Assembly (NCBI GenBank): GCA_017449285.1
Contig: JAFSJX010000050.1
Coordinates: forward strand, 1-64,000
Length of the DNA stretch: 64,000 bases
Direction of reading: 5' to 3'
DNA from: Treponema sp.
GTDB taxonomy: Bacteria; Spirochaetota; Spirochaetia; Treponematales; Treponemataceae
Part shown: piece by piece, positions 9,919 to 17,601 of the stretch
Numbering within the stretch: the first letter of the stretch is position 1
Layout of the letters: each line of letters begins with the position of its first letter
The notes under the pieces: model-generated
The model's input: the letters and a program-made list of their open reading frames with translations, nothing else
What the model was told of the DNA's origin: nothing
Databases searched by the model: none
Made by a program: the position numbers and the translations under genes

Positions 9919-11139
9919 TTACAGACCGACATGGAAGACAAATGGAATCTTTACGCTACTAACCTGTGTTTTATTATCATCAGCAGGAGCGGAGAATCCA
10001 AGCTTTTCAATATCAATAACAACTCCAGAAAGGAAGCTTACATTGCTTGCCGGCTTGATTTCAATGCCAGGAATCAACTGCAAACTACCAGACCGTGCCG
10101 CATTCAAGTCTGCATAAGACCATTCAAGCGTTGCCATAAGACGGATAGTGTCTTTTGCCTGTGCTGAAATGCTGACCATATCCCAGATAGAGAATGTCGC
10201 ACCATCGCTGGCAGTTCCTGTCTTTGCCGCAGCACCGTCAACGCAAGAAATGTTGTTCATCGTAGTAAGAGCAACTCTCTTGTTGAACTGATAGCGGGCG
10301 CGCAGGTCAATGCCCCATTCGCGGTGGTCATAGCCGTTATCTGCATCATAGCCACCGACCCAAGAATCCTTTGTGCCGATACCCATACTGAATCCTGCCA
10401 GCACGTCAAGGTTTTCAACAGCGAGCAAATCCGCAAACAAACCAAAGCCATAGGTATTCTTTGATTCATTTTTGATGATTACGTTGAATGCCGCCATGTC
10501 TTCCATCTTGTAGCCTGCTTCAAAGGCAAAGCCAACAAAGCAGTCATCTTTACGACCTGCAGAACGATTATCAACATAGCCATTGGTATTATCAACCAGT
10601 GCAAGTGTTCCGAAGATGTCTGTGTCTGCGGGGCTTGCCGTTACAGCCAAAGCAAGTTGTCTAGCGTCAAGTTGGTTAACAAATGTCAAGTTAGAGATGT
10701 CTTTTGCGATTTTGCCGCTGACAACACCCAACTTGTATTTTTCATACTCTGCTGAGTCCCACTTACCGGCATCCTGCTTCATACGGTTTACATTGCGTTT
10801 TAACCACAAGCCAGACTGTACTTTTAACTGTCCGTCCAAAAAGTTAATCCAGCCATAGTATTGATCCATAATGTCTGCTGTATTTGCCTTAGTCCCATGA
10901 TTAAGACCATTGCGCTTATTAGATGCATCCGGATCAATATCGAACAGGACACCTGCGCGTTCATTTTGAAGCGTAAAGGTAATGCAGTCGCCCGCTGTTC
11001 CCAAATCAAATTTTTTTACCGCATTATTACGTGTAGAAATAAATGCCCTCTGTGTAAAAGTAAGGCTGATTTCTGTATCTGCGAAAACTGAACCGAAAGC
11101 CAGTGCGGTAAGAGCCAACACTGAAACGATTTTTTTCAT
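9919..11139 (-). CDS. Outer-membrane beta-barrel protein (type B)
   Basis: 406 residues from ATG 11139, chosen over an in-frame TTG two codons upstream because AGGAGG lies nine bases before it. Signal peptide MKKIVSVLALTALAFGSVFA, then DTEISL. Shares with 11161-12414 and 14575-15747 the motifs YKLGV, DLRARYQ and ALTTMNNIS, so these are paralogues. 21 bases separate it from the upstream gene stop, giving an operon with both neighbours. Likely an outer-membrane barrel; the pectinolytic context permits a role in oligosaccharide entry but nothing in the sequence proves it. Confidence 0.83.
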   Translation of the reverse strand: MKKIVSVLALTALAFGSVFADTEISLTFTQRAFISTRNNAVKKFDLGTAGDCITFTLQNERAGVLFDIDPDASNKRNGLNHGTKANTADIMDQYYGWINFLDGQLKVQSGLWLKRNVNRMKQDAGKWDSAEYEKYKLGVVSGKIAKDISNLTFVNQLDARQLALAVTASPADTDIFGTLALVDNTNGYVDNRSAGRKDDCFVGFAFEAGYKMEDMAAFNVIIKNESKNTYGFGLFADLLAVENLDVLAGFSMGIGTKDSWVGGYDADNGYDHREWGIDLRARYQFNKRVALTTMNNISCVDGAAAKTGTASDGATFSIWDMVSISAQAKDTIRLMATLEWSYADLNAARSGSLQLIPGIEIKPASNVSFLSGVVIDIEKLGFSAPADDNKTQVSSVKIPFVFHVGL

Positions 11140-11160
11140 AATCAAAATCCTCCTTTTCTC

Positions 11161-12414
11161 TTACAGAGCCACATCGAGTACGAACGGAATCTTAATTCCC
11201 ATACCCGTTGTCTGACCATCATCTGCGCTAATACCGTTCAAATCGATAATAACGCCCGTTGTTATAGATGCATTGTCGCTTGCTTTGATAATTACACCAG
11301 GAACAAATTCAAGGTTCAGACCGGGCTTTTTATCCGCGCCGTCTTTTGTGCAAGACAATGCCATTTCGTTGTGTACCGTCAACTGCAAATTAAGTGCTTC
11401 GTTCAGTCTGTACAAACCGCTCACCATGTTCCACATAGTTGTCAGTTTGTTATCACCATTTGTGCCTTTTTCAAAATTCAAGATTGAAATGTTGTGCATG
11501 GTGGTAAGAGAAAGCGCGCCGTCCATCAAACCTGCATAGCGCAAGCGGAGGTCAATACCCATTTCTGAGTAATCGCTGTCTTCCCAACCATTTTCGTTGC
11601 TACCTTTCTTAAGAATTTTGCCATAGGTAAAACCCACCAAGGCATTCAGGTTTTCCATGCCGATATAGCGCAAGAAACCAGCAAAGGCAATCTGCTGTTT
11701 TGCATTTGACTTGAACAATGCATTCACGTCAATTATCTGATTGCGGTAAGCAACCTCGAATGCAGGGGCAGTGCGCAAGGTATTGTGTTCGTTCAAATCA
11801 CCCCAGGAGGTATCTGCAAATGAAGCCTTAATCATCAAAGCGTCATCTTCCTGTGCAAGACCACGGAATGTGTATGCCAGAGCAGAAGCCAACTGATTCG
11901 TACCAGAAGCATTTCCATCAAATGCATCGGTATCAATCGTCCAAATCTTAGTAAGATTGTCTACGTCCACACCGAGCGCGGCATATCCCCTAAATCCAGA
12001 AACACCCAGTTTGTAGCGTTCAAATTCATGGTTTGCCCACTTGCCAGCGTCCGTATTCACGCGCTTTGCATAGCGACCAGTATATTTACCGGTGGTTACC
12101 TGCAAGTTTCCCACATTGAACCATGCATAGTATTCGTCAAGCGTAAATTGTTTGGCCTGCGCATTTGGGTCGAAGTCTACAACAACACCCGCGAAGTCGT
12201 TTCCCGCTTTCAGAATGAAGTGGGATTTTGCGCCATCGTAACCCGCAAGGTCAAAAAGCGACGTGGTGGTCGTATCGCTGTTATCTACACCTTTGGTTTC
12301 CGTCTTTTCGTAGTCCATGATGTAGCCAGCACCTTTGTACTCCAACGTCACTTCCGCAAAAACAGAACCCAGGCTCAATGCAGCAACCGCCAACACTGAT
12401 ACGATTTTTTTCAT
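11161..12414 (-). CDS. Outer-membrane beta-barrel protein (type B), promoter-proximal with poly-C tract
   Basis: 417 residues from ATG 12414 (AGGAGG seven bases upstream); an in-frame ATG at 12441 lies inside the conserved leader and is less likely. Signal peptide MKKIVSVLAVAALSLGSVFA. Paralogous to 9919-11139 and 14575-15747 (EMGIDLRLRYAG, LTTMHNIS). Its leader is almost the same as that of 14575, in opposite orientation, and a C9 tract sits about 51 bases upstream of the ATG. It is first in the three-gene minus-strand operon, so any switching here would affect all three barrels. Confidence 0.85.
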   Translation of the reverse strand: MKKIVSVLAVAALSLGSVFAEVTLEYKGAGYIMDYEKTETKGVDNSDTTTTSLFDLAGYDGAKSHFILKAGNDFAGVVVDFDPNAQAKQFTLDEYYAWFNVGNLQVTTGKYTGRYAKRVNTDAGKWANHEFERYKLGVSGFRGYAALGVDVDNLTKIWTIDTDAFDGNASGTNQLASALAYTFRGLAQEDDALMIKASFADTSWGDLNEHNTLRTAPAFEVAYRNQIIDVNALFKSNAKQQIAFAGFLRYIGMENLNALVGFTYGKILKKGSNENGWEDSDYSEMGIDLRLRYAGLMDGALSLTTMHNISILNFEKGTNGDNKLTTMWNMVSGLYRLNEALNLQLTVHNEMALSCTKDGADKKPGLNLEFVPGVIIKASDNASITTGVIIDLNGISADDGQTTGMGIKIPFVLDVAL

Positions 12415-12462
12415 AAAAAATCCTCCTGTTTTGAGGGGCATTTAAACCAACGGTTTTTTTGA
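12403..12462 (-). repeat. Inverted repeat, left arm: conserved barrel-gene leader
   Basis: About 60 bp covering the 5' leader, RBS and first codons of the 11161-12414 gene. On the minus strand it matches 14528-14586 with two substitutions and one single-base indel, including the run AAACCGTTGGTTTAAATGCC. It contains a small dyad AAACC-GTT-GGTTT. The arms face each other across 2065 bp that hold the recombinase and Rpn genes. Confidence 0.9.
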
Positions 12463-12464
12463 GA

Positions 12465-12473
12465 GGGGGGGGG
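12465..12473 (-). promoter_or_regulatory. C9 homopolymer upstream of barrel gene (possible phase-variation tract)
   Basis: Nine G on the plus strand, nine C in the sense of the gene starting at 12414, next to an eight-base A/T run (12474-12481). Slipped-strand mispairing at such a tract near a promoter can alter expression. Poly-G tracts upstream of tpr genes act this way in T. pallidum. I do not see a convincing -35/-10 pair to place the tract exactly. Confidence 0.6.
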
Positions 12474-12629
12474 AAAAAAAATCGACCAAGAGTGAAGAAA
12501 GGCTGTTCTGCGAAAGAAAAGACGGACAAACAAAAAGGAAGAAATAGTTCAAATTCTCCTAAAAGTGGCATAGAAATATTTTTGCCATCATAGTATTGTT
12601 TTCGCACAACACTTCCAGGAGGAAACGCT

Positions 12630-13226
12630 ATGACGTATGGCTACATTCGGGTGTCTACGGACGCTCAAAACACAGAGAATCAGAAGATGGAAATCCAAAA
12701 ATTCTGCGCTCAGAATGGCATAGAAATTGGATGCTGGGTGGAAGACGTTATCAGTGGAACAAAAGACCCTTGCTTCCGCAAACTTGGAAAAATCATCATG
12801 GAGCATATCAACGAAGGAGACCTTGTTGTTTGCACCGAACTTTCTCGGCTGGGCAGAAGCCTTCTTATGATAATGAACACCCTCAATTTTTTCTTACAGC
12901 GCGGAATACACGTTTGGACGATTAAAGAAAATTTTCGTCTGAGCGATGACATCACCAGCAAAGTCGTGTCGTTCGCATTCGGACTTGCCGCAGAAATAGA
13001 ACGCCAGCTCATCAGCCAGAGAACCAAGGCGGCTCTCGAACGCGCCAAAAAGTCTGGAATCCATGTCGGCAGACACAGAGGACGAAAATCCTCACATTAC
13101 AAGCTTTCCCCATTTACATCTTATATTATGGAAGAAATAAACTCTGGTCGCACCATAAAATCCCTCGCCCAAGAATTCAACGTCTCATGGGACACCATCA
13201 AAAACCACATCAATCGTGTTTCGTGA
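12630..13226 (+). CDS. Serine site-specific recombinase (invertase/resolvase family)
   Basis: 198 residues, the size of Hin/Gin-type invertases and Tn3-type resolvases. The N-terminal catalytic domain starts YGYIRVST, with the nucleophilic serine at residue 9. It continues with the CTELSRLGRS loop (~residues 70-79) and EIERQLISQRTKAAL, which leads into the dimerisation helix. A C-terminal helix-turn-helix (IKSLAQEFNVSWDTIKNHI) binds DNA. Strong AGGAGG RBS eight bases before ATG. It lies between two divergently oriented sets of barrel genes whose leaders form an inverted repeat, so DNA inversion is a plausible role; a transposon-resolvase origin is the alternative. Confidence 0.9.
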   Translation: MTYGYIRVSTDAQNTENQKMEIQKFCAQNGIEIGCWVEDVISGTKDPCFRKLGKIIMEHINEGDLVVCTELSRLGRSLLMIMNTLNFFLQRGIHVWTIKENFRLSDDITSKVVSFAFGLAAEIERQLISQRTKAALERAKKSGIHVGRHRGRKSSHYKLSPFTSYIMEEINSGRTIKSLAQEFNVSWDTIKNHINRVS

Positions 13227-13230
13227 CTTT

Positions 13231-13268
13231 TTAGGGGCGAGGGCTCGCCTCTAAAACCCCGTTTTTTC
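13231..13268 (+). terminator. Terminator after recombinase gene
   Basis: TTAGGGGCGAG/CTCGCCTCTAA, an 11-bp stem with one G-T wobble and a two-base loop, followed by AACCCCGTTTTTTC. It starts four bases after the stop codon. Confidence 0.7.
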
Positions 13269-13385
13269 AATTTTTTGCAGAATTTTTCATTCTTTGCCTG
13301 AAATTTTTTGTAGTTTTTTACTTTTTAAAGCCTATATATACAATGCAGAGTTTAAAAAGAAAACACGCTCTGCAAGGAATGGCTT

Positions 13386-14336
13386 ATGAAACAAGAAGAG
13401 ACAAAACTTACTCCCGCAGAACGTTGGGAACGGGCAACGCTTGCAAACAATTTTATTTTCTGCAAAGTAATGACAGAAAATAAGGAACTTTGCAAACAGT
13501 TATTGGAAATTCTGCTGCATATCAAAATCGATCATATTGAGTCCCCGCTTGCAGAAAAAAACGTCAAAGTCGATTTTGATTCGCACGGAATCCGCTTTGA
13601 CGTATATACAAAAGACGACGACAGGGTATTTGACATTGAGGTGCAGACAACCGACAAGCCGAATCTGCCTGAACGCGCCCGGTACTATCAATCTCTCATA
13701 GACTCGGACAATCTTCTTTCTGGTGAGGACTACAGTGAAATAAAAGAATCTTATATCATTTTCCTCTGCTTAGGCGATATTTTCAAAAAAGGAATGCCCG
13801 TCTATTCATTTGAGAACATCTGCACGGAAGATACAAGCATAAAATTGGGGGATAGGGCATATAAAATCTTTTTCAACGCGCAACAATGTGATATAATGCC
13901 AACCGATGAGGAACAGGCATTTTTCCGTTTCCTGCAAGGCGAAACTGCAGAAACAGATTTTACCCGCCGCCTTGCCATCGAAGTAACTCGTGCAAAACAC
14001 AATGCGCAATGGAGGATGCAGTTTATGACATGGGAACAGAGCATAAAAGAAGAAGCCCAAATCCGTGCAAAAGTAATGGCAAAAGACATGGCAAAAGACA
14101 TGGCGCAAGACATGGCGCAGGACATGGCAAAAGACATGGCGCAGGACATGGCAAAAGACATAGCGCAGGACATGGCTCAGGATATAGCGAAAAATATAGC
14201 ACAAGACATTGCGAAAGAACGGTTTTTAGAAGTGGCAAAGCGTATGCTGGAAACCCACATGGGAACTGTAGAAGCAATCGCCAGCGTAACGCAACTTCCT
14301 GTTGAAGAAATCCAAGCCCTTGCCGTATCCCGCTAA
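13386..14336 (+). CDS. PD-(D/E)XK nuclease family transposase-like protein (Rpn type)
   Basis: 316 residues. The N-terminal ~200 residues match the PD-(D/E)XK 'transposase' family: D72 (IRFDVY), E85 and Q87 (FDIEVQ), then ERARYYQSLID and a YIIFLCLGDIF strand; the final Lys of the motif is Gln, as usual in this family. The C-terminal part contains twelve AKDM/AQDM-type tetrapeptides (residues ~228-275) and ends in a small helical domain (VEAIASVTQLPVEEIQAL). Family members can promote RecA-independent recombination; whether this one does is unknown. The leader has a GCAGAG...CTCTGC dyad (13344 onward) before AAGGA and ATG. A decayed relative with a similar leader is at 8129-8492. Confidence 0.85.
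   Translation: MKQEETKLTPAERWERATLANNFIFCKVMTENKELCKQLLEILLHIKIDHIESPLAEKNVKVDFDSHGIRFDVYTKDDDRVFDIEVQTTDKPNLPERARYYQSLIDSDNLLSGEDYSEIKESYIIFLCLGDIFKKGMPVYSFENICTEDTSIKLGDRAYKIFFNAQQCDIMPTDEEQAFFRFLQGETAETDFTRRLAIEVTRAKHNAQWRMQFMTWEQSIKEEAQIRAKVMAKDMAKDMAQDMAQDMAKDMAQDMAKDIAQDMAQDIAKNIAQDIAKERFLEVAKRMLETHMGTVEAIASVTQLPVEEIQALAVSR
14067..14210 (+). repeat. 12-bp tandem repeat, 12 copies, coding
   Basis: Twelve units close to GC(A/G)(A/C)A(A/G)GACATG, encoding A-(K/Q)-D-(M/I). Because the unit is a multiple of three, copy-number change lengthens or shortens the alpha-helical linker without frameshift. The degraded copy at 8129 lacks the array. Confidence 0.93.
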
Positions 14337-14477
14337 TCATACCAGCAAAACCGTCCGATAATAGAGAAAGGTCAGCATCTTTTTCGAGCAAGCAGGGTAC
14401 ATGAAATCGCAGCAAGAGCGGAATAAAAAAAATAATGCTCCGTTATCTAAAATGCGGAAAATTTCAAAAAGTTACCA

Positions 14478-14506
14478 TTGACTTGCAAAAAAAGGTATGC
14501 TAACCT
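14478..14506 (+). promoter_or_regulatory. Sigma-70-like promoter of the plus-strand barrel operon
   Basis: TTGACT (14478-14483), 17 bp, TAACCT (14501-14506). Transcription would start a few bases on and run through a G5 run (14519-14523) into the conserved leader. This promoter lies inside the segment bounded by the inverted repeats, so inversion would connect it to the other barrel operon. Confidence 0.6.
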
Positions 14507-14527
14507 AATAGTAAAAAAGGGGGCAAT

Positions 14528-14586
14528 TCAAAAAAACCGTTGGTTTAAATGCCCCGCAAAATAGGAGGATTTTTATGAAAAAAATC
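14528..14586 (+). repeat. Inverted repeat, right arm: conserved barrel-gene leader
   Basis: Plus-strand counterpart of 12403-12462, ending in the start of the 14575 gene (ATG AAA AAA ATC). Conserved leader, RBS AGGAGG and first four codons. Confidence 0.9.
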
Positions 14587-15747
14587 TTAAGCACAGTGCT
14601 CGTTGGGGCACTGATCGCAGGGATTGCATTTGCCGAAATGTCTTTCGACTATAAAGGCACTGCAATAGTCGGCGACGTCAACAATTCATGGACTAAGGTC
14701 GATAGAACTGATGCGTTCACCCTTGGTTTTAAGAATGATATTGCCGGTGTCGATATTGAATTCGACCTTGAGGATGGTAACGGCACAAACGCATTTGCTC
14801 TTGACCATTTCTATGGTTATCTTACATTTGGTCTGCCGGTTGGTAATCTGCAGATTACTTCTGGTAAGTGGGATGCTCGCTGGGTCAACCGCATTAAGGG
14901 TGACGGTGGCGAACTCGGCGCAAAATACTATGAGGCATACAAACCGGGCGTTATCGAAGGTTTCGGTCTTGCAAAAGACATTGACAACCTGACTGGCAGC
15001 AAGAATATGTCTACCGTTTTGGCATACACGCTGAGCGACACTCTTCCTGGCACACTGATGTTCAAATTCGGTCTGGTTGGTTTGCAGAACAACCCGCTGG
15101 GTGCAGGAACTGAGTACAACGAAGGTTCTGACGATGCTGTAAACATCAAGGCTGGCTTTGTCGGACAGGTTGCTTATCAGCAGGATGACTTGATTAAGTT
15201 GAACGTAGACTTCAAGACCCTCAAGCAGAACGCGTATGCATTTGGCATCTTCCTTAGCCCGCTGATGATTGAGAATCTGAACGCAACTCTCGGCTTCTCT
15301 ATGGGTATCTACAATCAGGGAGACAAGATTGCTGACACCGCTCGTGCTGACCGCACAGAATGGGGCGTTGACCTCCGCTTGCGCTATGCGATTACCGAAA
15401 AAGTTGCAATCACCACAATGCACAACATTTCTGGCCGCAAACTTACACCGAACTCAGCAAACACAACGGATGCAGAAGTTGACACCAACGCTATGTGGAA
15501 CATGATTTCTGCTTCTTATGTTGCTGGCGACAACATTCGCTTCCTTGCGACTATCCAGAACATCAACAGCGACTTTAAGGCATCAAGCCCGACTGCAAAC
15601 ACTTTTGCTATCACACCGGCTTGTGAAATCAAGGCTGGCGAAAAGGCAAAGGTTACCACAGCATTTGACATTCGTTGGACAGGTGTAACTCCTTATGGCG
15701 GAACCGGCAACATCAGAATGCCGATTTATGTTAATTTCTCACTCTAA
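14575..15747 (+). CDS. Outer-membrane beta-barrel protein (type B)
   Basis: 390 residues; signal peptide MKKILSTVLVGALIAGIAFA, then EMSFDYKG. Paralogue of the two type-B proteins on the minus strand: all have a Y-K-xGV segment, a DNLT motif, EWGVDLRLRYA and ITTMHNIS. It ends in MPIYVNFSL rather than Phe. ATG is preceded by AGGAGG within the leader shared with 12414. First gene of a two-gene operon with 15792. Probably a pore or surface antigen. Confidence 0.85.
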   Translation: MKKILSTVLVGALIAGIAFAEMSFDYKGTAIVGDVNNSWTKVDRTDAFTLGFKNDIAGVDIEFDLEDGNGTNAFALDHFYGYLTFGLPVGNLQITSGKWDARWVNRIKGDGGELGAKYYEAYKPGVIEGFGLAKDIDNLTGSKNMSTVLAYTLSDTLPGTLMFKFGLVGLQNNPLGAGTEYNEGSDDAVNIKAGFVGQVAYQQDDLIKLNVDFKTLKQNAYAFGIFLSPLMIENLNATLGFSMGIYNQGDKIADTARADRTEWGVDLRLRYAITEKVAITTMHNISGRKLTPNSANTTDAEVDTNAMWNMISASYVAGDNIRFLATIQNINSDFKASSPTANTFAITPACEIKAGEKAKVTTAFDIRWTGVTPYGGTGNIRMPIYVNFSL

Positions 15748-15791
15748 TTTGTTAGTGGGTTGTAGAGAAAGTAATTCTTTGGAGGAATTAG

Positions 15792-17141
15792 ATGAAAAAG
15801 ATTATAACTGCACTTACATTAGGTGCATTGATTGGAACGGCGGCATTTGCTGACGTTGATGTAAATCTGAACTTCCGCCAGCGCGCAGATTTGTTCGCTG
15901 CGTATGATGGCGAAGCGAAAAGCGTGTTCTCAACGGATATTTATAACGGAAACGGTAGTGATAACCTTGCCCTTGCTCTGTCTGGAGACATCGCTGCTTT
16001 TGAAATGCAGTTGGTGAGCGACGAAGCGGCTACTGCAAAACTTCGCGCAAAGAAACTTGCAGGTTCTTTGTTCCTTGGCAACTTGACCCTGCAGGCTGGT
16101 ACATGGTCTGATGGTCTTGCAAACGGCGCATACCGCACAAAGACGGACGGCGACGCAGGTAACTTGGAAGGTATCGACCTTGAATACAAAAAGCTCGGTT
16201 CAATCTTCGGAACTTCACCGTCAATCTTCGTTGACAACCCGGTAAACCATGTGAACAACGGTGGCGAAAACTATGCGTTGGGTGCAACCTATAACCTCAA
16301 ATATGATGCAGGTGCAGTTGCTTTCAAAGGTTTCTACATTTCTAACGAAACGTCTAAGACAACGAATAACGATGCTACTGGTACGTCTAATAACGATGGT
16401 TCATGGCAGGGACACGCTCTGAGCTTCCTTGTTGACGCTCGCAACGACAACCTTGGTCAGGCAGAGTTGGCATTCAAAGTTGGTCAGTCAAAAATAAAAG
16501 ATTCTGACGGAAACGCTGGTGCAACCGCATTGGCATTTGGCGCATACTTGCAGCCGAAAATCATCCAGCCGCTTATCCTTACATTCGGTGGTGCAGGTTC
16601 TGTTGTAGACAGCAAGTTCACTGACTGGTCTTTGGATTTGCGCGCTCGCTATCAGGTAATTCCCAAGAAATTGAGCATTACTTCTTTCCACGCTTTCAGC
16701 GCATTGACCAGCGATGGCGAAACGCTCCTTGGCAAAGTTAAGAGTACAAAGGGTATTGCAGTTGCTGCGGCAGAAACTGGAACAAACATGGGTAAACTTT
16801 CTCCTGCAGCGGTTCAGCGCGATAAGATTATGAGCAACAACATTATGGTTCGCTACAATGTAAACGACAAACTGTCTTTGATTGCTATTGCTGCGGACAT
16901 GATTGGCTTTGGAAAGACTGGCGGTACTGATGTTACGACTGCAAAAGGCGATGATGCTGGTGCATTCGTACAGTTGCGCTTCTGCGGCTACGCACAGGTT
17001 TTTGCAACTGGCAGTGCGGCTATCACAACCGGTTTGGTCTGCTCTATCAACGACGTAACCGACTGTATGGATACGGATGGTGCAAGAGCGGCTTCATACT
17101 GGACTTGGGGTATCCCGATGATTATGCGTGTTAAGTTCTAA
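15792..17141 (+). CDS. Outer-membrane beta-barrel protein (type A)
   Basis: 449 residues; signal peptide MKKIITALTLGALIGTAAFA, then DVDVNLNFRQ. Most similar within the window to 8596-9891 (KKLGSIF, VDNPVNHV, GGENYA, terminal IPMIMRVKF), so the plus-strand set repeats the B-then-A order of the minus-strand set. Terminal Phe supports outer-membrane insertion. GGAGG seven bases before ATG; 44 bases after the preceding gene. Confidence 0.85.
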   Translation: MKKIITALTLGALIGTAAFADVDVNLNFRQRADLFAAYDGEAKSVFSTDIYNGNGSDNLALALSGDIAAFEMQLVSDEAATAKLRAKKLAGSLFLGNLTLQAGTWSDGLANGAYRTKTDGDAGNLEGIDLEYKKLGSIFGTSPSIFVDNPVNHVNNGGENYALGATYNLKYDAGAVAFKGFYISNETSKTTNNDATGTSNNDGSWQGHALSFLVDARNDNLGQAELAFKVGQSKIKDSDGNAGATALAFGAYLQPKIIQPLILTFGGAGSVVDSKFTDWSLDLRARYQVIPKKLSITSFHAFSALTSDGETLLGKVKSTKGIAVAAAETGTNMGKLSPAAVQRDKIMSNNIMVRYNVNDKLSLIAIAADMIGFGKTGGTDVTTAKGDDAGAFVQLRFCGYAQVFATGSAAITTGLVCSINDVTDCMDTDGARAASYWTWGIPMIMRVKF

Positions 17142-17160
17142 TCACTAACCGCAAACACAA

Positions 17161-17192
17161 AAGCCGCTCCGTTTGGGGGCGGCTTTTTTTTG
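17161..17192 (+). terminator. Rho-independent terminator of plus-strand barrel operon
   Basis: AAGCCGC ... GCGGCTT (17161-17185) with loop containing CCGTTTGG, followed by T8. The loop matches that of the terminator at 8516-8541. Confidence 0.9.
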
Positions 17193-17243
17193 TAAGTTGA
17201 CGGGGTTATTTTATGAAGTATAGTTAAATTAGAGGATTTTGCT

Positions 17244-17516
17244 ATGCTTGAGACTGCAAAGGAGCTTAATTCGTTACTAAAAACCCTTGAAAAAGAAGAT
17301 TATATAATTGCAATTGATTATATAAAACTTCTCGCCAAGAACAGAAAGCGTCAACGTGCCTTAGAAACGATTTCTGCCATAAATGAATTCCAGTCTGTGC
17401 TAAATGGTGAAAAAGGCTGGGAAGTGAAGAAGAAATGCTTGGTGAAGTTAGAGATAAAAAAGATATTCCCGCCCTTTTTGTACAGGTACAAACGCATAGA
17501 AACGCGATTGCCCTGA
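17244..17516 (+). pseudogene. Small helical protein, probably frameshifted (antitoxin-like)
   Basis: 90 codons after AGAGGA and a promoter TTGACG-16 bp-TATAGT (17197-17224). The first ~60 residues are helical (LLKTLEKEDYIIAIDYIKLLA ... INEFQSVLNGEKGW) and look like a small antitoxin-type protein. After GW the frame becomes basic and hydrophobic, but the frame one base back reads SEEEMLGEVRDKKD, the kind of acidic tail expected after GW. Restoring one A in GAAGTGAAG (near 17422) would join them. I suspect a one-base deletion. Function not known. Confidence 0.45.
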
Positions 17517-17601
17517 TTCTTCGGTATACACATATAGTCAGCGGGCTGAATTTTTGGTATAATAACCGCAATCTTTTTCATCAATTAACAGGAGATATGA
17601 T

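Noticed and set aside
12281..12607. Minus-strand frame running from the recombinase promoter through the poly-C tract
   Set aside because: Although a one-base change in the tract would join it to the barrel gene, it has no RBS, crosses the conserved leader out of frame and looks non-protein-like. Kept only as a curiosity.
13802..14415. Antisense frames over the Rpn tandem array (Met/Ser/Cys-rich)
   Set aside because: They are reverse readings of the 12-bp repeat and have no start signals.
12403..14586. Classical insertion sequence or composite transposon
   Set aside because: The inverted repeats coincide with functional gene leaders and start codons on both sides, and no target-site duplication or DDE transposase is seen.
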